Origin: Anaerotignum propionicum DSM 1682
Lineage (GTDB): Bacteria > Bacillota > Clostridia > Lachnospirales > Anaerotignaceae
Direction: 5' to 3'
DNA: 64,000 nt
Assembly (NCBI RefSeq): GCF_001561955.1
Contig: NZ_CP014223.1
Location: 1,674,001-1,738,000 of the forward strand
Shown: in pieces, positions 1 to 10,264 of the stretch
How positions within the stretch are numbered: the stretch's first letter is position 1
Layout of the letters: the number at the start of each line of letters is the position of its first letter
Notes under the pieces: generated by a model
Databases searched by the model: none
Told to the model about the DNA's origin: nothing
The model's input: the letters and a program-made list of their open reading frames with translations, nothing else
Position numbers and translations under genes: made by a program

Positions 1-536
1 TAAAAGAAGTTATTCACTTCATCATCAAATTTACCCAAAATATATGCATGATGAGCATAAGCCGCCATTCCTTTAAAACCATAAATCAATAGCTCTCTTA
101 ATGCACGAATATCCATATCTAGCTTTTCATCAGCCATAATACCTAACTTCTCTGCATCTTCCAGCATTCCTTCCATGGTTTCCGGAGCTTTATATTTTGC
201 AGCCTCTGGAACATTCATTATCTCGCCGACTGCTTTTTTCAATTCTTCTTTTATCTCCTCGGCCTTTTTCACATATTCTACAAATCTTGTTGGATCAAAA
301 TTTACATTTGTCAGCGTTGAAAACATGCCGTCAACTACAAATTTGTTGATTTCGCTTCGAATTTTCAACCCTTTCTCTAAATTCTTCTGACCGTAAAACC
401 CAACTCCCTTTAATTCGTGAATCAATACATCTTGTAAGTTTGCAACGGTGGGATTTTTCCCACATACACCTGATTTCACACAGCCTTTTCCACCTAATGT
501 TTGTTCACATTGATAACAGAACATTGAATTATCCAT
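1..536 (-). CDS. hcp: Hybrid-cluster protein (hydroxylamine reductase), N-terminal part
   Basis: The gene runs off the left edge, so only about 178 N-terminal residues are present. The start ATG at 536 follows a GAGG-type ribosome site. The first 26 residues carry the cysteine set of class I/II hybrid-cluster proteins (FCYQCEQT, then KGCVKSGVCGK), which binds the N-terminal iron-sulfur cluster; after it comes the usual helical region. Hcp proteins are cytoplasmic and reduce hydroxylamine or nitric oxide, and are common in strict anaerobes for nitrosative stress. The hybrid-cluster ligands lie in the missing C-terminal part and cannot be checked. An imperfect palindrome at about 559-572 upstream may be an operator. 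Confidence 0.93.
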   Translation of the reverse strand, partial: MDNSMFCYQCEQTLGGKGCVKSGVCGKNPTVANLQDVLIHELKGVGFYGQKNLEKGLKIRSEINKFVVDGMFSTLTNVNFDPTRFVEYVKKAEEIKEELKKAVGEIMNVPEAAKYKAPETMEGMLEDAEKLGIMADEKLDMDIRALRELLIYGFKGMAAYAHHAYILGKFDDEVNNFF

Positions 537-696
537 AACTTGACCTCCTCGTCTTTACTCTAATCTAAATTAGTTTTCCAAAACGAGAGCAGACTATTCC
601 AATAAATCTTAAAAAATCAATATAATAACAAAAAAGCTGGCAATATGATGTAATCAGAGCAAAAATATCAGTCCAGATTTATTATTTCATAACTGA

Positions 697-742
697 AAAC
701 TGTCGCCCACAAATTCTGATTGAATATGTGGAGCGACAGTTT
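697..742 (-). terminator. Hairpin terminator after the GntP gene
   Basis: Inverted repeat AACTGTCGC...GCGACAGTT with further CCACA/TGTGG pairing, about 50 bp past the stop of the permease gene. Both flanks are T-rich, so it may also stop transcription from the other side. Confidence 0.7.
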
Positions 743-789
743 CATTTTCGAAGCTTTTGCCTCTTATATTCTATTGTTGAAAAAATCTA

Positions 790-2181
790 TTAAACAATAC
801 CTAGAGATCCTAACGCAACAATTGCAATTGCTGCAAATGTAGGAATAACTACTGTAACCATACCAAGATGAGCATAACTTTCCTTATGTGTCATACCTGT
901 GATGCCAAGAAGTGTGATTACCGCACCATTATGAGGCAAACTGTCCAGACCGCCGCAGGCAACAGCAGCAACTCTATGAAGAACCTGAATGTCAATTCCT
1001 CTTGCCATAGCCTGATCCATAAAGGTTTGTCCAAATGCTTCAAGGGCAATACTTACGCCACCGGAAGCAGAACCCGTGATACCTGCAAGAACTGAACTTG
1101 AAATAGCTGTTGTAACAAGAGGGTTTGAAGATATACCCATCAATGCACCACCAACAATACCAAAGGCCGCAAGGGTTTTGATAACATTACCATAACCTAC
1201 TTCACTGGCAGTGTTCATAATAGCAAGGAATGATCCCTGAACACCCTCTTTTAAAGTAGACATAATACCTTTTTTGAATCTCTTCACATTTAACGAAATT
1301 GCAAAAGCGATTGCTACAATTAAAGATAAAATTAAACTCCAGTTTCCAAGAACGGCAGAAGGAGCAATATTATATTTGTCTTGCAAGTAGGTAAAATCCA
1401 TACCTGGGAAAACAATCTTAGAAAGAACAAAGTTACCAACTAATACAATTAAAATTGGAATAATTGCTGTACCAAAACTAGGTAAATCATTTGAATCTAC
1501 AGTGTTTAAGTTTTCATTAGGATGATTACCATAACCTTCGCCAGCTTTTTTTGCCTTAATAGCTCTTGAAATGATCCAAAGAGTGCCCCCAAAGAACATA
1601 ATCAGTGCTGCTATAATACCTAAGACAGGTGCAGCAAAAAGATCAGTACCTAAATATTTCATTGGGATAGCATTCTGAATCTGTGGTGAACCAGGCAGTG
1701 CTGACATAGAGAAAGTAAGTGTACACATACCAATGGTAGCTGGCAACAATCTCTTTGGTATATTAGCTTCTCTAAATAAAGCAGCGCCAATTGGATAAAG
1801 AGCAAATGCTGCAACGAACATGGAAACACCACCATATACGATGATACCGCCAGCAATTACAATAGCCCAAATCTCTTTGCCTTTCCCAACTTTTTTAGCG
1901 ATAAACATAGCAATGGAATTCGCTGTTCCCGTGTCATCCATTACCTTACCAAACAACGCACCTAATAAAAATACAGGATAGTAATTCTTTACGTAGTTTG
2001 CGGCATTAGACATAAAAGTTTCTGTATATGTAGCCAAAAGATGAACTTCCCCACCTTCAAAAAGGGAAAAGGTTGTTGCAAGCAGAGCCAAAATAGGTGC
2101 CAAGAGAATAACTGACCAACCTCTATACGCCAGATAAATCAAAAGGCACAATGATAATAAAATACCTATAAATCCAATCAT
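790..2181 (-). CDS. GntP-family permease (gluconate / hydroxy-acid:H+ symporter type)
   Basis: A 463-residue, very hydrophobic protein with about 12 predicted membrane segments, the usual GntP length. I chose the ATG at 2181 because AGGAGG lies just upstream; the frame stays open further upstream without a good ribosome site. GntP carriers import gluconate, other sugar acids or D-3-hydroxybutyrate with protons. The gene is last in a set with a CoA-transferase and a crotonase, which favours a short hydroxy or enoic acid over gluconate; no gluconate kinase is nearby. The substrate is inferred from context only. Confidence 0.9.
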   Translation of the reverse strand: MIGFIGILLSLCLLIYLAYRGWSVILLAPILALLATTFSLFEGGEVHLLATYTETFMSNAANYVKNYYPVFLLGALFGKVMDDTGTANSIAMFIAKKVGKGKEIWAIVIAGGIIVYGGVSMFVAAFALYPIGAALFREANIPKRLLPATIGMCTLTFSMSALPGSPQIQNAIPMKYLGTDLFAAPVLGIIAALIMFFGGTLWIISRAIKAKKAGEGYGNHPNENLNTVDSNDLPSFGTAIIPILIVLVGNFVLSKIVFPGMDFTYLQDKYNIAPSAVLGNWSLILSLIVAIAFAISLNVKRFKKGIMSTLKEGVQGSFLAIMNTASEVGYGNVIKTLAAFGIVGGALMGISSNPLVTTAISSSVLAGITGSASGGVSIALEAFGQTFMDQAMARGIDIQVLHRVAAVACGGLDSLPHNGAVITLLGITGMTHKESYAHLGMVTVVIPTFAAIAIVALGSLGIV

Positions 2182-2416
2182 TTTTAATCCTCCTAAATTA
2201 TGATAGAAAACCACAAACCCCAAAAAAACTCTTCTTCCCAAAAACCTCCCTTCTCGAATATGTCGTATTCTGCTTCATTTTTATTTGAATACGCAAACCC
2301 TAAGCTATGCTTAAAAATTGATTATGAATTCATTTTGCCATATAAGTTTTATTATGAAGTTTCTAATGCGCAAGAATCCCGGGTTATCCTGCGCAAAAAG
2401 AAATTAAGCGAAGTGA

Positions 2417-3217
2417 TTATTTGCCAATAAACTTGGCAGGTCTTTTTTCAAGGAAAGCCGCAACACCTTCAACTTTATCTGCTGTGGAGAACAGAAGGCC
2501 TGTTACATCTCTTTCAAGCTCAAGTGCATTGACCATATCCATTTCCTTACCTCTGTTGATTGCAACCTTACACATGGAAATTGCTTTTGGTGCCTTTGTA
2601 AGTATAGTTGACATCATTTCTTTTGCAGAAGAAAGCAATTCTTCAGGGGCAACCACTTTGTTTACAAGTCCGATGGAAAGAGCTTCATCAGCTTTAACCT
2701 GTCTTGCTGTAAAAATAAGTTCTTTTGCAACACCATAAGCTACCAGTCTTGTTAAGCGCTGAGTACCACCAAAGCATGGCATAATTCCAAGGTTTACTTC
2801 CGGCTGTCCGAAAACTGCATTTGTGCTGGCAATTCTTATATCACAAGCCATAGCAACTTCGTTTCCGCCACCAAGAGCATAGCCGTTTACAGCGGCAATA
2901 ACGGGTTTTTCGAGTCTTTCGATAGAACTACAGCACATCTGTCCAAGTTCGGAACAATCTCTTCCGCCCAAAGCATCCAGGGGAACAAACTGAGTAATGT
3001 CGGCACCTGCGATAAAACCCTTTCCTTCAGCTGTGATGATAACACCGTTAATGGAATCATCTAAACCAATGCATTCCATAATTTTAATCATTTCCTGCAT
3101 GGTTTCAGCGTTGAGCGCATTTAATGCTTTTGGTCTATTCATTGTTAAAATAGCAACCTCGCCCTCAATCTCAATAATAATGTTTTTAATGCTTTCTTTC
3201 AGTTCTACTAATTTCAA
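2417..3217 (-). CDS. Enoyl-CoA hydratase/isomerase family protein (crotonase)
   Basis: A 266-residue crotonase-fold protein. The oxyanion-hole segments are present (GKGFIAGAD around 66-73 and the GGGNE loop around 116-120), and both glutamates of true hydratases are in place: Glu120 in the GGGNE loop and Glu140 in FGQPEVNLG. It should therefore hydrate crotonyl-CoA-like substrates, or dehydrate the 3-hydroxyacyl-CoA in reverse. It lies 46 bp after the CoA-transferase and before the GntP permease, with its own AGGAG site, so the three probably form one operon. Family members also act in butyrate formation, but no butyryl-CoA dehydrogenase or Etf genes are near. Confidence 0.92.
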   Translation of the reverse strand: MKLVELKESIKNIIIEIEGEVAILTMNRPKALNALNAETMQEMIKIMECIGLDDSINGVIITAEGKGFIAGADITQFVPLDALGGRDCSELGQMCCSSIERLEKPVIAAVNGYALGGGNEVAMACDIRIASTNAVFGQPEVNLGIMPCFGGTQRLTRLVAYGVAKELIFTARQVKADEALSIGLVNKVVAPEELLSSAKEMMSTILTKAPKAISMCKVAINRGKEMDMVNALELERDVTGLLFSTADKVEGVAAFLEKRPAKFIGK

Positions 3218-3263
3218 TTATGACATCTCCTTTGTTTAATTTTAAAATACTTGAATTTTGTTG

Positions 3264-4817
3264 TTATTTAGAGAGACCCATTGGTTCGTTCTTGAAAATT
3301 CTTTCGTCCATAAGCCGAACTTCCTTTTCCATTTTAGGAACAAAACCCATTAGATCAATAATCTGTGTTTGAATATCAATTCCAGGGGCAACTTCAATCA
3401 GATGCACACCATCTTGTCTTAGTTCAAATACAGCTCTTTCCGTTATGTACATAACTGGCTGGTTCGTTTTGTTTGCATATTTACCGCTAAAAGTGATATG
3501 CTCTACGGCATTTACAAACTTTCTTTCAGCCCCTTCTTTTGTAATGAGCATTTTGCCATTTTCTACTGCTGTTTTTAAACCACCAGCTGTAAATGTTCCG
3601 CAGAAAAATACTTTTTTTGCATTCTGTGTGATATTAATAAATCCGCCGCAGCCTGCAATTCTTGGGCCAAACTTGCTTACATTTACATTTCCGTCACCAT
3701 CTGTTTGTGCAAGACCAAGGAATGCAAGGTCTACGCCACCGCCATCGTAAAAGTCAAATTGATATGGCTGATCCAAAACACAATCCGCATTGATACTGCC
3801 GCCGAAACGAGTACCGCCTTGGGGAATCCCACCCACAGGGCCAACCTCAACGGTAAGTGTCATAAAATCTCCAATACCTTCTTCATTTGCCACAGCTGAA
3901 ACATATTCAGGAGCACCAATTCCCAAATTTACAACAGTATCTTTTTGCAGTTCCATCGCCGCACGTCTTGCAATTATTTTTTTCGCATCTAATTTCAAAG
4001 TGCTGGTGCTATCTGTCAGAATTCGAATCTCACCGGAAAGGCTAGGATCGTACTTACCATTCAAACACTGTTGATGTTCTTCCTCTTTGGATAAGACAAT
4101 ACCATCCACATAAATCCCAGGAATTTTTACAAGCTTTGGATCCAACGTACCCCCACGAACAATAGTTTCTACCTGAACAATGACCTTTCCACCGCTATTC
4201 TTTGTAGCTTGGGCCAAAGAAGTAACTTCAAAAGGTGCAACTTCCTTTTCCAACGAAATGTTTCCATATTCGTCTGCATATGTACCTCGAATAAAACAAA
4301 TATTTATTGGAATTGCCTTATAGAGAAGTTGTTCCTTCCCATCAATTTCAAGCAACTTCACCATATCCTCTGTGGTGATGTCATTCAGCTTTCCCCCTTG
4401 ATTTCTAGGATCAACAAAGGTATTTAAGCCTACATGGGTTATGGTTCCCACCTTATGTGCCGCAATATCTCGATATAGCTGACAAAGGGTACCTTGGGGG
4501 AAGTTATATGCCTCGATTTTATTTTCAATCGCTAATTGACCAAGTTTGGGGGCTAAATTCCAATGACCGCCGATTACTCTTTTAGTCATGCCCTCATGGG
4601 CAAAGTGATCTGCTCCGCTGCCATCGCGGTTACCTAAACCTGCGGCATAAAACAGTGTCAAATTTGTAGGAGAACCCGTTTCAATGAATCTTTTCTCTAA
4701 AGCTGTGTTCAAAGTTTCCGGCAAACCGCAAGCCACAAAGCCGCTTACACTTATGGTATCTTGGTTTTTTACGAGGAGAGCGGCCTCTTCTGCACTGTAA
4801 ATTTTAATCTTTTTCAT
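3264..4817 (-). CDS. Acyl-CoA:acetate CoA-transferase, fused alpha/beta (Pct/YdiF type)
   Basis: A 517-residue single-chain family I CoA-transferase resembling the propionate CoA-transferase of Clostridium propionicum (524 residues). The N-terminal half is the alpha-type domain (VSGFVACGLPE, then a HFAHEG segment); the C-terminal half holds the catalytic glutamate in TVEVGPVGGIP, near residue 322, and an IAGCGGFINITQ block. It moves CoA from acetyl- or propionyl-CoA to a free acid through a glutamyl-CoA thioester. The ATG at 4817 has GAGGT at good spacing; the in-frame ATG at 4835 does not. First gene of the set with crotonase and GntP permease. Confidence 0.93.
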   Translation of the reverse strand: MKKIKIYSAEEAALLVKNQDTISVSGFVACGLPETLNTALEKRFIETGSPTNLTLFYAAGLGNRDGSGADHFAHEGMTKRVIGGHWNLAPKLGQLAIENKIEAYNFPQGTLCQLYRDIAAHKVGTITHVGLNTFVDPRNQGGKLNDITTEDMVKLLEIDGKEQLLYKAIPINICFIRGTYADEYGNISLEKEVAPFEVTSLAQATKNSGGKVIVQVETIVRGGTLDPKLVKIPGIYVDGIVLSKEEEHQQCLNGKYDPSLSGEIRILTDSTSTLKLDAKKIIARRAAMELQKDTVVNLGIGAPEYVSAVANEEGIGDFMTLTVEVGPVGGIPQGGTRFGGSINADCVLDQPYQFDFYDGGGVDLAFLGLAQTDGDGNVNVSKFGPRIAGCGGFINITQNAKKVFFCGTFTAGGLKTAVENGKMLITKEGAERKFVNAVEHITFSGKYANKTNQPVMYITERAVFELRQDGVHLIEVAPGIDIQTQIIDLMGFVPKMEKEVRLMDERIFKNEPMGLSK

Positions 4818-5150
4818 TTTTATACCTCGAATCATTTCATTTTTCAGTGGCTTCGCTTAATTTAAGCTTAATCCAAATAAATAATTATCGAAATTCAGGC
4901 GCTTCTTTCTTTAAAATGCGTGTATTCTAAATATTTCTTCTCTTTTGTAGCAGAGCAAAGGTCATAAGGCTTTTGCTCTTTTCAACCCCATTGATGATTA
5001 CTAAAATTACGCAATCCAGTTTTGTCAAAAGTTCTTAAAAATCATTTCTTGCACCTTTTCAAAACCAATATAAATCGAACGGTATTTGTATAAATTGCAT
5101 ATTTTTCAGCCTTTATTTTAGTATTTTTCTACATACATTCTAAAAAAGTG

Positions 5151-5167
5151 TGCAAAAATAACACCAA
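5151..5167 (-). promoter_or_regulatory. Candidate sigma-54 (-24/-12) promoter
   Basis: On the minus strand the site reads TTGG-N10-GCA with TTTGCA at -12, which is the exact GG-N10-GC spacing of sigma-54 promoters. It points at the CoA-transferase gene about 330 bp away and lies between it and a sigma-54 activator gene. A perfect palindrome TGACATGTCA (5173-5182) is immediately upstream. The rest of the 4818-5228 gap is AT-rich with no ORF seen; a weaker GG-N10-GC match lies near 4971-4989. Confidence 0.5.
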
Positions 5168-5228
5168 AATTATGACATGTCAATCTGCATAATTTTAATG
5201 TAAATTTTTGTTATTTTGTTAGCCTATA

Positions 5229-6647
5229 TCACTCTGATGCTTTTCTTGAAAATTGCTTTATTTCATATTTCGTAATCTTTTTGTATATTGCACTGCGATG
5301 AATACCTAATTCCTCCGCAGCACTTTGGCAGTTCCATTCATTGCTTACTAACGCCTCTGTAATCAAGTTCTTTTCATACTCATCCATCATCTGACTTAAT
5401 TTCTTTCCGTCGCTTTCTTCAAAAGAACCAAAGCGATGTCTTGAAACCATTTTACTGGGTAAATCTGAAAGTTGAATGGTGAAATTTTCACACGCTGCGT
5501 ATGCACTTTTTATCACGTTATCCAGTTCTCTAACATTGCCCGGCCAAGAATAATTCTTAAAGCACTCCTTTACCTCTTTTGAAATGGCAATTGTAGTTTT
5601 ATAATCATTATTCAGCCGCTTTAGAAAATGATTTGCCAACTCCAGGATATCCTCCCGTCGTTCCCTGAGGGGGATCATCTCGATATTAATTACATTCAAT
5701 CTGTAATATAAATCTTCACGGAATTCGCCGTTTTGCATCATTTCATAAAGATTTTTCCTGGTAGCTGCAATAATTCGCACATCAACGGGAACCGGTTTGT
5801 AGCTTCCTATTTTCTCAACTTCCCGTTCCTGCAAAACTCTTAAGAGCTTCGCCTGCATTCCTAATGGCATATCTCCAATTTCATCGAGGAACAATGTCCC
5901 TTTGTTGGCAAGTTCAAATTTACCTTTTTTTCCACCCTTTTTGGCTCCAGTAAATGCACCTTCCTCATATCCAAAGAGCTCGCTTTCTAGAAGCTCAGCG
6001 GGGATGGCAGCGCAGTTTATGCTGACCATAGGTTTTTCCCGACGGTCACTGCTATAATGAATCGCTGTGGCAAAAACCTCCTTACCGGTTCCTGTTTCCC
6101 CGGTAAGAAGTACAGAAAACGAAGTTCTTGCAGCTTTGATACCCCGCTTCTTCAATTCTCTGAACTTTTGACTTTCCCCCAATACCGTATCAAAAGAGCA
6201 ATAGCCTGCTGTATTTTTTTTACGGTATTCTTCTTTGTAAAATTCAAACTCGGCATATTCCTGAATTAACTTCTTAGCAGAATCCAAGGTCTGAAGTCTA
6301 AATTTTACTTGGGCAACCCCAGCAATAACTTTTTTGTTATCATCGTAAACACATGAACGATTTACCAAAAAGGTTGCATCCTCCACATCGTCTCTTTGTT
6401 CCTGCAGCCGCAAAATCGCCCCCTCTTCTTTGTATGCATTCTTAATAATATCAAGCATTTTTGTGTTTGGTATTATTTCTTTGATGCATCTTCCTACTGC
6501 TTCTTCCTTTGTGGTTTTTAGATACTTACAATACTGATCATTGATATCAGTAATCATGCCTTTCGTGTCAACCACAATAAATCCATCATCCGAGAGACTA
6601 AGTATTTCGTCAAATATGTACTTATATCTGTTATGATTGGTTTCCAT
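5229..6647 (-). CDS. Sigma-54-dependent transcriptional activator with PAS domain
   Basis: A 472-residue activator. A PAS sensor domain covers about residues 10-120, followed by a short linker. The AAA+ core has Walker A GETGTGKE (183-190), the sigma-54 contact loop GAFTGA (230-235) and Walker B TLFLDEIGDM (251-260). A Fis-type helix-turn-helix ends the protein (SAAEELGIHRSAIYKKI). It should bind upstream sites, hydrolyse ATP and open sigma-54 promoters in response to a ligand bound by the PAS domain. Its most likely target is the adjacent CoA-transferase/crotonase/GntP set. AAGGAAG lies upstream of the ATG. The truncated oxidoreductase upstream overlaps its first 94 bases in another frame. 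Confidence 0.95.
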   Translation of the reverse strand: METNHNRYKYIFDEILSLSDDGFIVVDTKGMITDINDQYCKYLKTTKEEAVGRCIKEIIPNTKMLDIIKNAYKEEGAILRLQEQRDDVEDATFLVNRSCVYDDNKKVIAGVAQVKFRLQTLDSAKKLIQEYAEFEFYKEEYRKKNTAGYCSFDTVLGESQKFRELKKRGIKAARTSFSVLLTGETGTGKEVFATAIHYSSDRREKPMVSINCAAIPAELLESELFGYEEGAFTGAKKGGKKGKFELANKGTLFLDEIGDMPLGMQAKLLRVLQEREVEKIGSYKPVPVDVRIIAATRKNLYEMMQNGEFREDLYYRLNVINIEMIPLRERREDILELANHFLKRLNNDYKTTIAISKEVKECFKNYSWPGNVRELDNVIKSAYAACENFTIQLSDLPSKMVSRHRFGSFEESDGKKLSQMMDEYEKNLITEALVSNEWNCQSAAEELGIHRSAIYKKITKYEIKQFSRKASE

Positions 6648-9600
6648 AAAAGTTCTTCCTTTCCATGAAATTGAATCGTGAATACATTTATATCTTCCCC
6701 TGACGCCATAATATGGTCAAGACCGCCAAACCCGATATCATATGCCCAACCATCCCCGCCAATAATCCACTGGGAACGCTTTACCAAATAATCTTTCCTT
6801 TGCTTAATGTTATTTAATAATAACATTACCTCATCATCTGTTATTTCGTAACTCTCTATGGCATCAATAAGCTTATTGCTTACCTGTTCACTAATTTCTC
6901 CATCCTCTTTATAATTTAACCAGTCACTGATTAATTCTTTAATCTTTACATCTACATTAGTAGAAAGTAACTGTTTCATGGTTTCTTCCAAGCCATTTCT
7001 CATTTGCTTTGTTGCAAGATGCATTCCAAATCCAAATTCTGCATTATCTTCAAACAAAGAATTCGCCCAAGCAGGTCCTTTGCCTTCCTTATTTGTAGAA
7101 TAAGCACTGCTTGGTGCACTTGCTCCCCAAATGGATGAACAACCTGTAGCATTGGCAATCATCATACGATTTCCATATAATTGGGTAATAAGTTTAATAT
7201 ACGCTGTTTCTCCACAACCTGCACAAGCACCGGAAAATTCCATTAATGGCTCTTTAAACTGACTATCCTTAACGGTTGCGCCCAGGGGAATGTTTGTTTT
7301 ATAACCAATCGTACTGTTCGCAAACTGCCAATTATCTACTTCATTGGATAACTGTGTCTCTATCGGTTTCATTACAAGAGCCTTTTCCTTCGCGGGGCAG
7401 ATGTCTGCGCAATTCCCACAACCTGTACAATCCATAGGACTTATCTGCATTCTATAATATAAACCTTCAAAGGATTTACCTGTGGCTTTTATGGTTTCAA
7501 ATGAAATAGGCACTTTGTTCAACTCTTCTTCTGTTAGCAAAAAAGGTCTAATTACTGCATGGGGGCAAATATAAGAACATTGATTGCACTGAATACAATT
7601 TTCTTCAATCCATTCTGGAACATTAACCGCAATGCCTCGTTTTTCATAAGCTGTTGTTCCGGAAGGAATCGTTCCGTCTTCTCTACCCCTAAAGGCACTA
7701 ACAGGCAAATCTTGACCCTTCTGTGCCTGCATTGGTCTCATAATATTTTTCACAAAATCAGGTTCTTCAACGGAATTATTTCTAATCATTTGGCTATTTT
7801 CATTTGCATTTAACCATTCCTTGGGAACTCTAACCTCATGAATTTGTTCAACGCCTTTTAATATAGCGTCCTGATTCATTTTAACTACCCTATCACCTTT
7901 TTTACTATATGAATAGGTTACCGCTTTGTTTAACTCATCAATAAATACCTCTTGTGGAAGTATATTGATCAGTTTAAAAAACGCCCCTTGCATAACCATA
8001 TTAATTCTGTTTCCAAGACCAATTTCCTCTGCAATCTTTACAGCATTAATTGTATAAAATTTAACTTCCTTTTCTGCAATTAACTTCTTATATTTAGCCG
8101 GCAAATATTGCCCTAGCTCCTCATCAGACCACTGGCAGTTAAGGACAAATGTTCCACCTTGTTTCACATCGTCAAGGATGTCGTATTTGTTAACATAGGA
8201 CTGGTTATGACACGCAACATAATCTGCATTACCTACCAAATATGTGGACTTAATTGGTGACTTTCCAAAACGGAGATTGGATATGGTAACCCCGCCTGAT
8301 TTTTTGGAATCATAGTCAAAATAAGCCTGTACGTGATCCTCTGTTTTATTACCAATAATCATAATTGCCTGTTTGTTAGAACCTACCGTGCCATCAGAAC
8401 CCAGCCCCCAAAACTTACAAGAAATTCGGTCAGATGGTTCTGTTGAAGCTTTGAAAACTTTTTCCAATGAAGTTTTTGTAACATCATCAACAATACCTAT
8501 TGTAAAATTCGATTTAGGAGCTTTTTGTTTTAAATTTTCGTAAACCGCTGTGATATCTGCTGAATTGGTATCTTTTGATCCTAAGCCATATCGACCGCCC
8601 ACAATAATAGGCGCATTATCCACATCGCTGAAACAGCCCTTTACATCCAAAAAAAGAGGCTCGCCAATGGAACCCGGCTCCTTTGTACGATCTAGCACCG
8701 CAACCTTTTTCACCGACTTAGGAATAACCTTTAGTAAATGCTTACTGGAAAAAGGACGATACAAATGCACCTTAACTAAACCGTATTTTTCTCCATTCGC
8801 ATTGTAATAATCGACAGTTTCCTCTATAGTCTGTGTAACTGATCCCATTGCTATGATGATATATTCTGCATCTTCTGCCCCATAATAATCAAACAAGCCA
8901 TATTGCCTTCCTGTTTTTTTACCTAGCTGCGCAAAGTAGTCCTCTACAACCGGTATTATATCGCTGTAAAATGGATTGCTTGCCTCTCTTCCCTGAAAAT
9001 AGATGTCAGGATTCTGGGCTGTTCCTCGGGTTACAGGATGATTCGGAGATAACGCTCTATCTCTAAATTCCTGTACCGCTTCATAATCAATCATCTCTGA
9101 ATAATCACTATATTCTAAAGCTTCTACTTTTTGTATTTCATGTGATGTTCTAAAACCATCGAAGAAATGAACAAATGGTAACCTGCCTTTTATTGCAGAT
9201 AGGTGTGCAATGGCAGCTAAGTCAATCACCTCTTGCACAGAACCACTTGCCAATAACGCACATCCTGTTTGTCTCACCGCCATAACATCCTGATGATCTC
9301 CAAAGATACTTAATGCATGGGCTGTAATTGCCCTGGCACTTACATGAAGTACTCCCGGTAAAAGCTCTCCTGAAACCTTATACAAGTTTGGTATCATTAA
9401 TAGCAGCCCTTGAGAAGCTGTAAACGTCGTTGTTAATGCCCCGCCTTGGAGGGAACCATGAAAAGCCCCTGCCGCTCCGGCCTCCGACTGCATCTCAACT
9501 ACACTAACTTCTTGATTAAATATATTTTTTCTGCCCTTTGCAGCCCATTCATCTGTAATTTCAGCCATACCGGAGGATGGCGTAATAGGAAATATGGCCG

Positions 9601-9673
9601 CAACATCCGTAAATGCATAAGCAGAGTATGCTGCTGCTGTATTTCCATCTAAAGTCAACTGTATTTTTCCCAT
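6554..9673 (-). pseudogene. nifJ: Pyruvate:ferredoxin oxidoreductase, 3' end deleted
   Basis: The frame encodes 1039 residues, of which about 998 match PFOR order: N-terminal pyruvate domain, middle domain, a two-cluster ferredoxin domain (CIQCNQCSYICP, then CTGCGNCADICP), and the start of the C-terminal TPP domain with GGDGWAYDIG. After GEDINVF the family sequence stops and 41 unrelated residues read into the next gene's leader. Usual length is about 1170. The missing part contains the NTGG half of the Mg-TPP motif and the last cysteine ligand of the proximal cluster, although the other three (CAGC and the following TGC) are present. The product should be inactive. The rest looks intact, so the deletion may be recent; an assembly error is possible. 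Confidence 0.85.
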
Positions 9674-9700
9674 AACTAACTCTCCAACTCTATAAATTTT

Positions 9701-9892
9701 TTAAAGCTTACTTCCATTATCAACCCAGTTTTTGGCTTTTTCTACACTATAATCCCCTGGAATGTTTAAGTTGGTTTCCTTATCTACCTTATCCACATTT
9801 GCCCATGCCGCAGTGCCCTCTCTATTTGTAGCAGTTGTACTGTGAAGTCTTTTGTTCTCCAGTCCATTTAAAGTATTCCCGTTGCTTGACAT
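9701..9892 (-). CDS. DUF3787-like spore surface protein
   Basis: A 63-residue hydrophilic protein with the REGTAAWANV...IPG...AKNWVDNGSKL pattern that I recall from the DUF3787 / CDIF630_02480 family of clostridial spore surface proteins. It has no signal peptide or membrane segment, as expected for a protein laid down on the forespore from the mother cell. A strong AGGAGG site precedes the ATG. The manganese catalase and the FAD-Rieske gene nearby support a spore-related neighbourhood. The family call rests on memory of the motif. Confidence 0.7.
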   Translation of the reverse strand: MSSNGNTLNGLENKRLHSTTATNREGTAAWANVDKVDKETNLNIPGDYSVEKAKNWVDNGSKL

Positions 9893-10264
9893 AATCTTTT
9901 CCTCCTTTTTTATTTAAATTTCATTAAAAACTCTCATTCGTTAATTGATACTGTCTTATTAAAACTACTACTTAAAATTCTTCCAAAAATCATTATTCTT
10001 ATTCTTTTTTGCTAAATATTAACCTTTCCAAATAATTTGACAGACAAAAGTTTAAGATTCAAATAGATGTGAACCAAATTTTATTCACCTCTTAATTGAT
10101 GTAAGATAAAATTCTGAATATTCTCCCGCCGTAAATAAAATTGACAACCCACAAAACCTCTAATCTCTTTCAAGACAGACTTTGTTTACATGCAATTCCT
10201 GTAATGCAAGTAAAGGCAGAACCAATAAAATCAGCTCTACCCTTCTAACTTTAAAATCTTTCAC
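9893..10264. other. Intergenic region without recognisable feature
   Basis: 372 bp of AT-rich DNA between two minus-strand genes. I see no coding sequence, no strong terminator and no clear promoter. Confidence 0.6.

Noticed and set aside
175-390. Plus-strand ORF at the left edge
   Set aside because: It is the antisense shadow of the hybrid-cluster protein gene, with no ribosome site or recognisable product.
2200-2430. 76-residue plus-strand ORF between the permease and crotonase genes
   Set aside because: It partly overlaps both minus-strand genes, has no ribosome site, and the product resembles nothing.
4971-4989. Second GG-N10-GC match as sigma-54 promoter
   Set aside because: The -12 element reads GAGCA instead of TTGCA; the match at 5151-5167 is clearly better.
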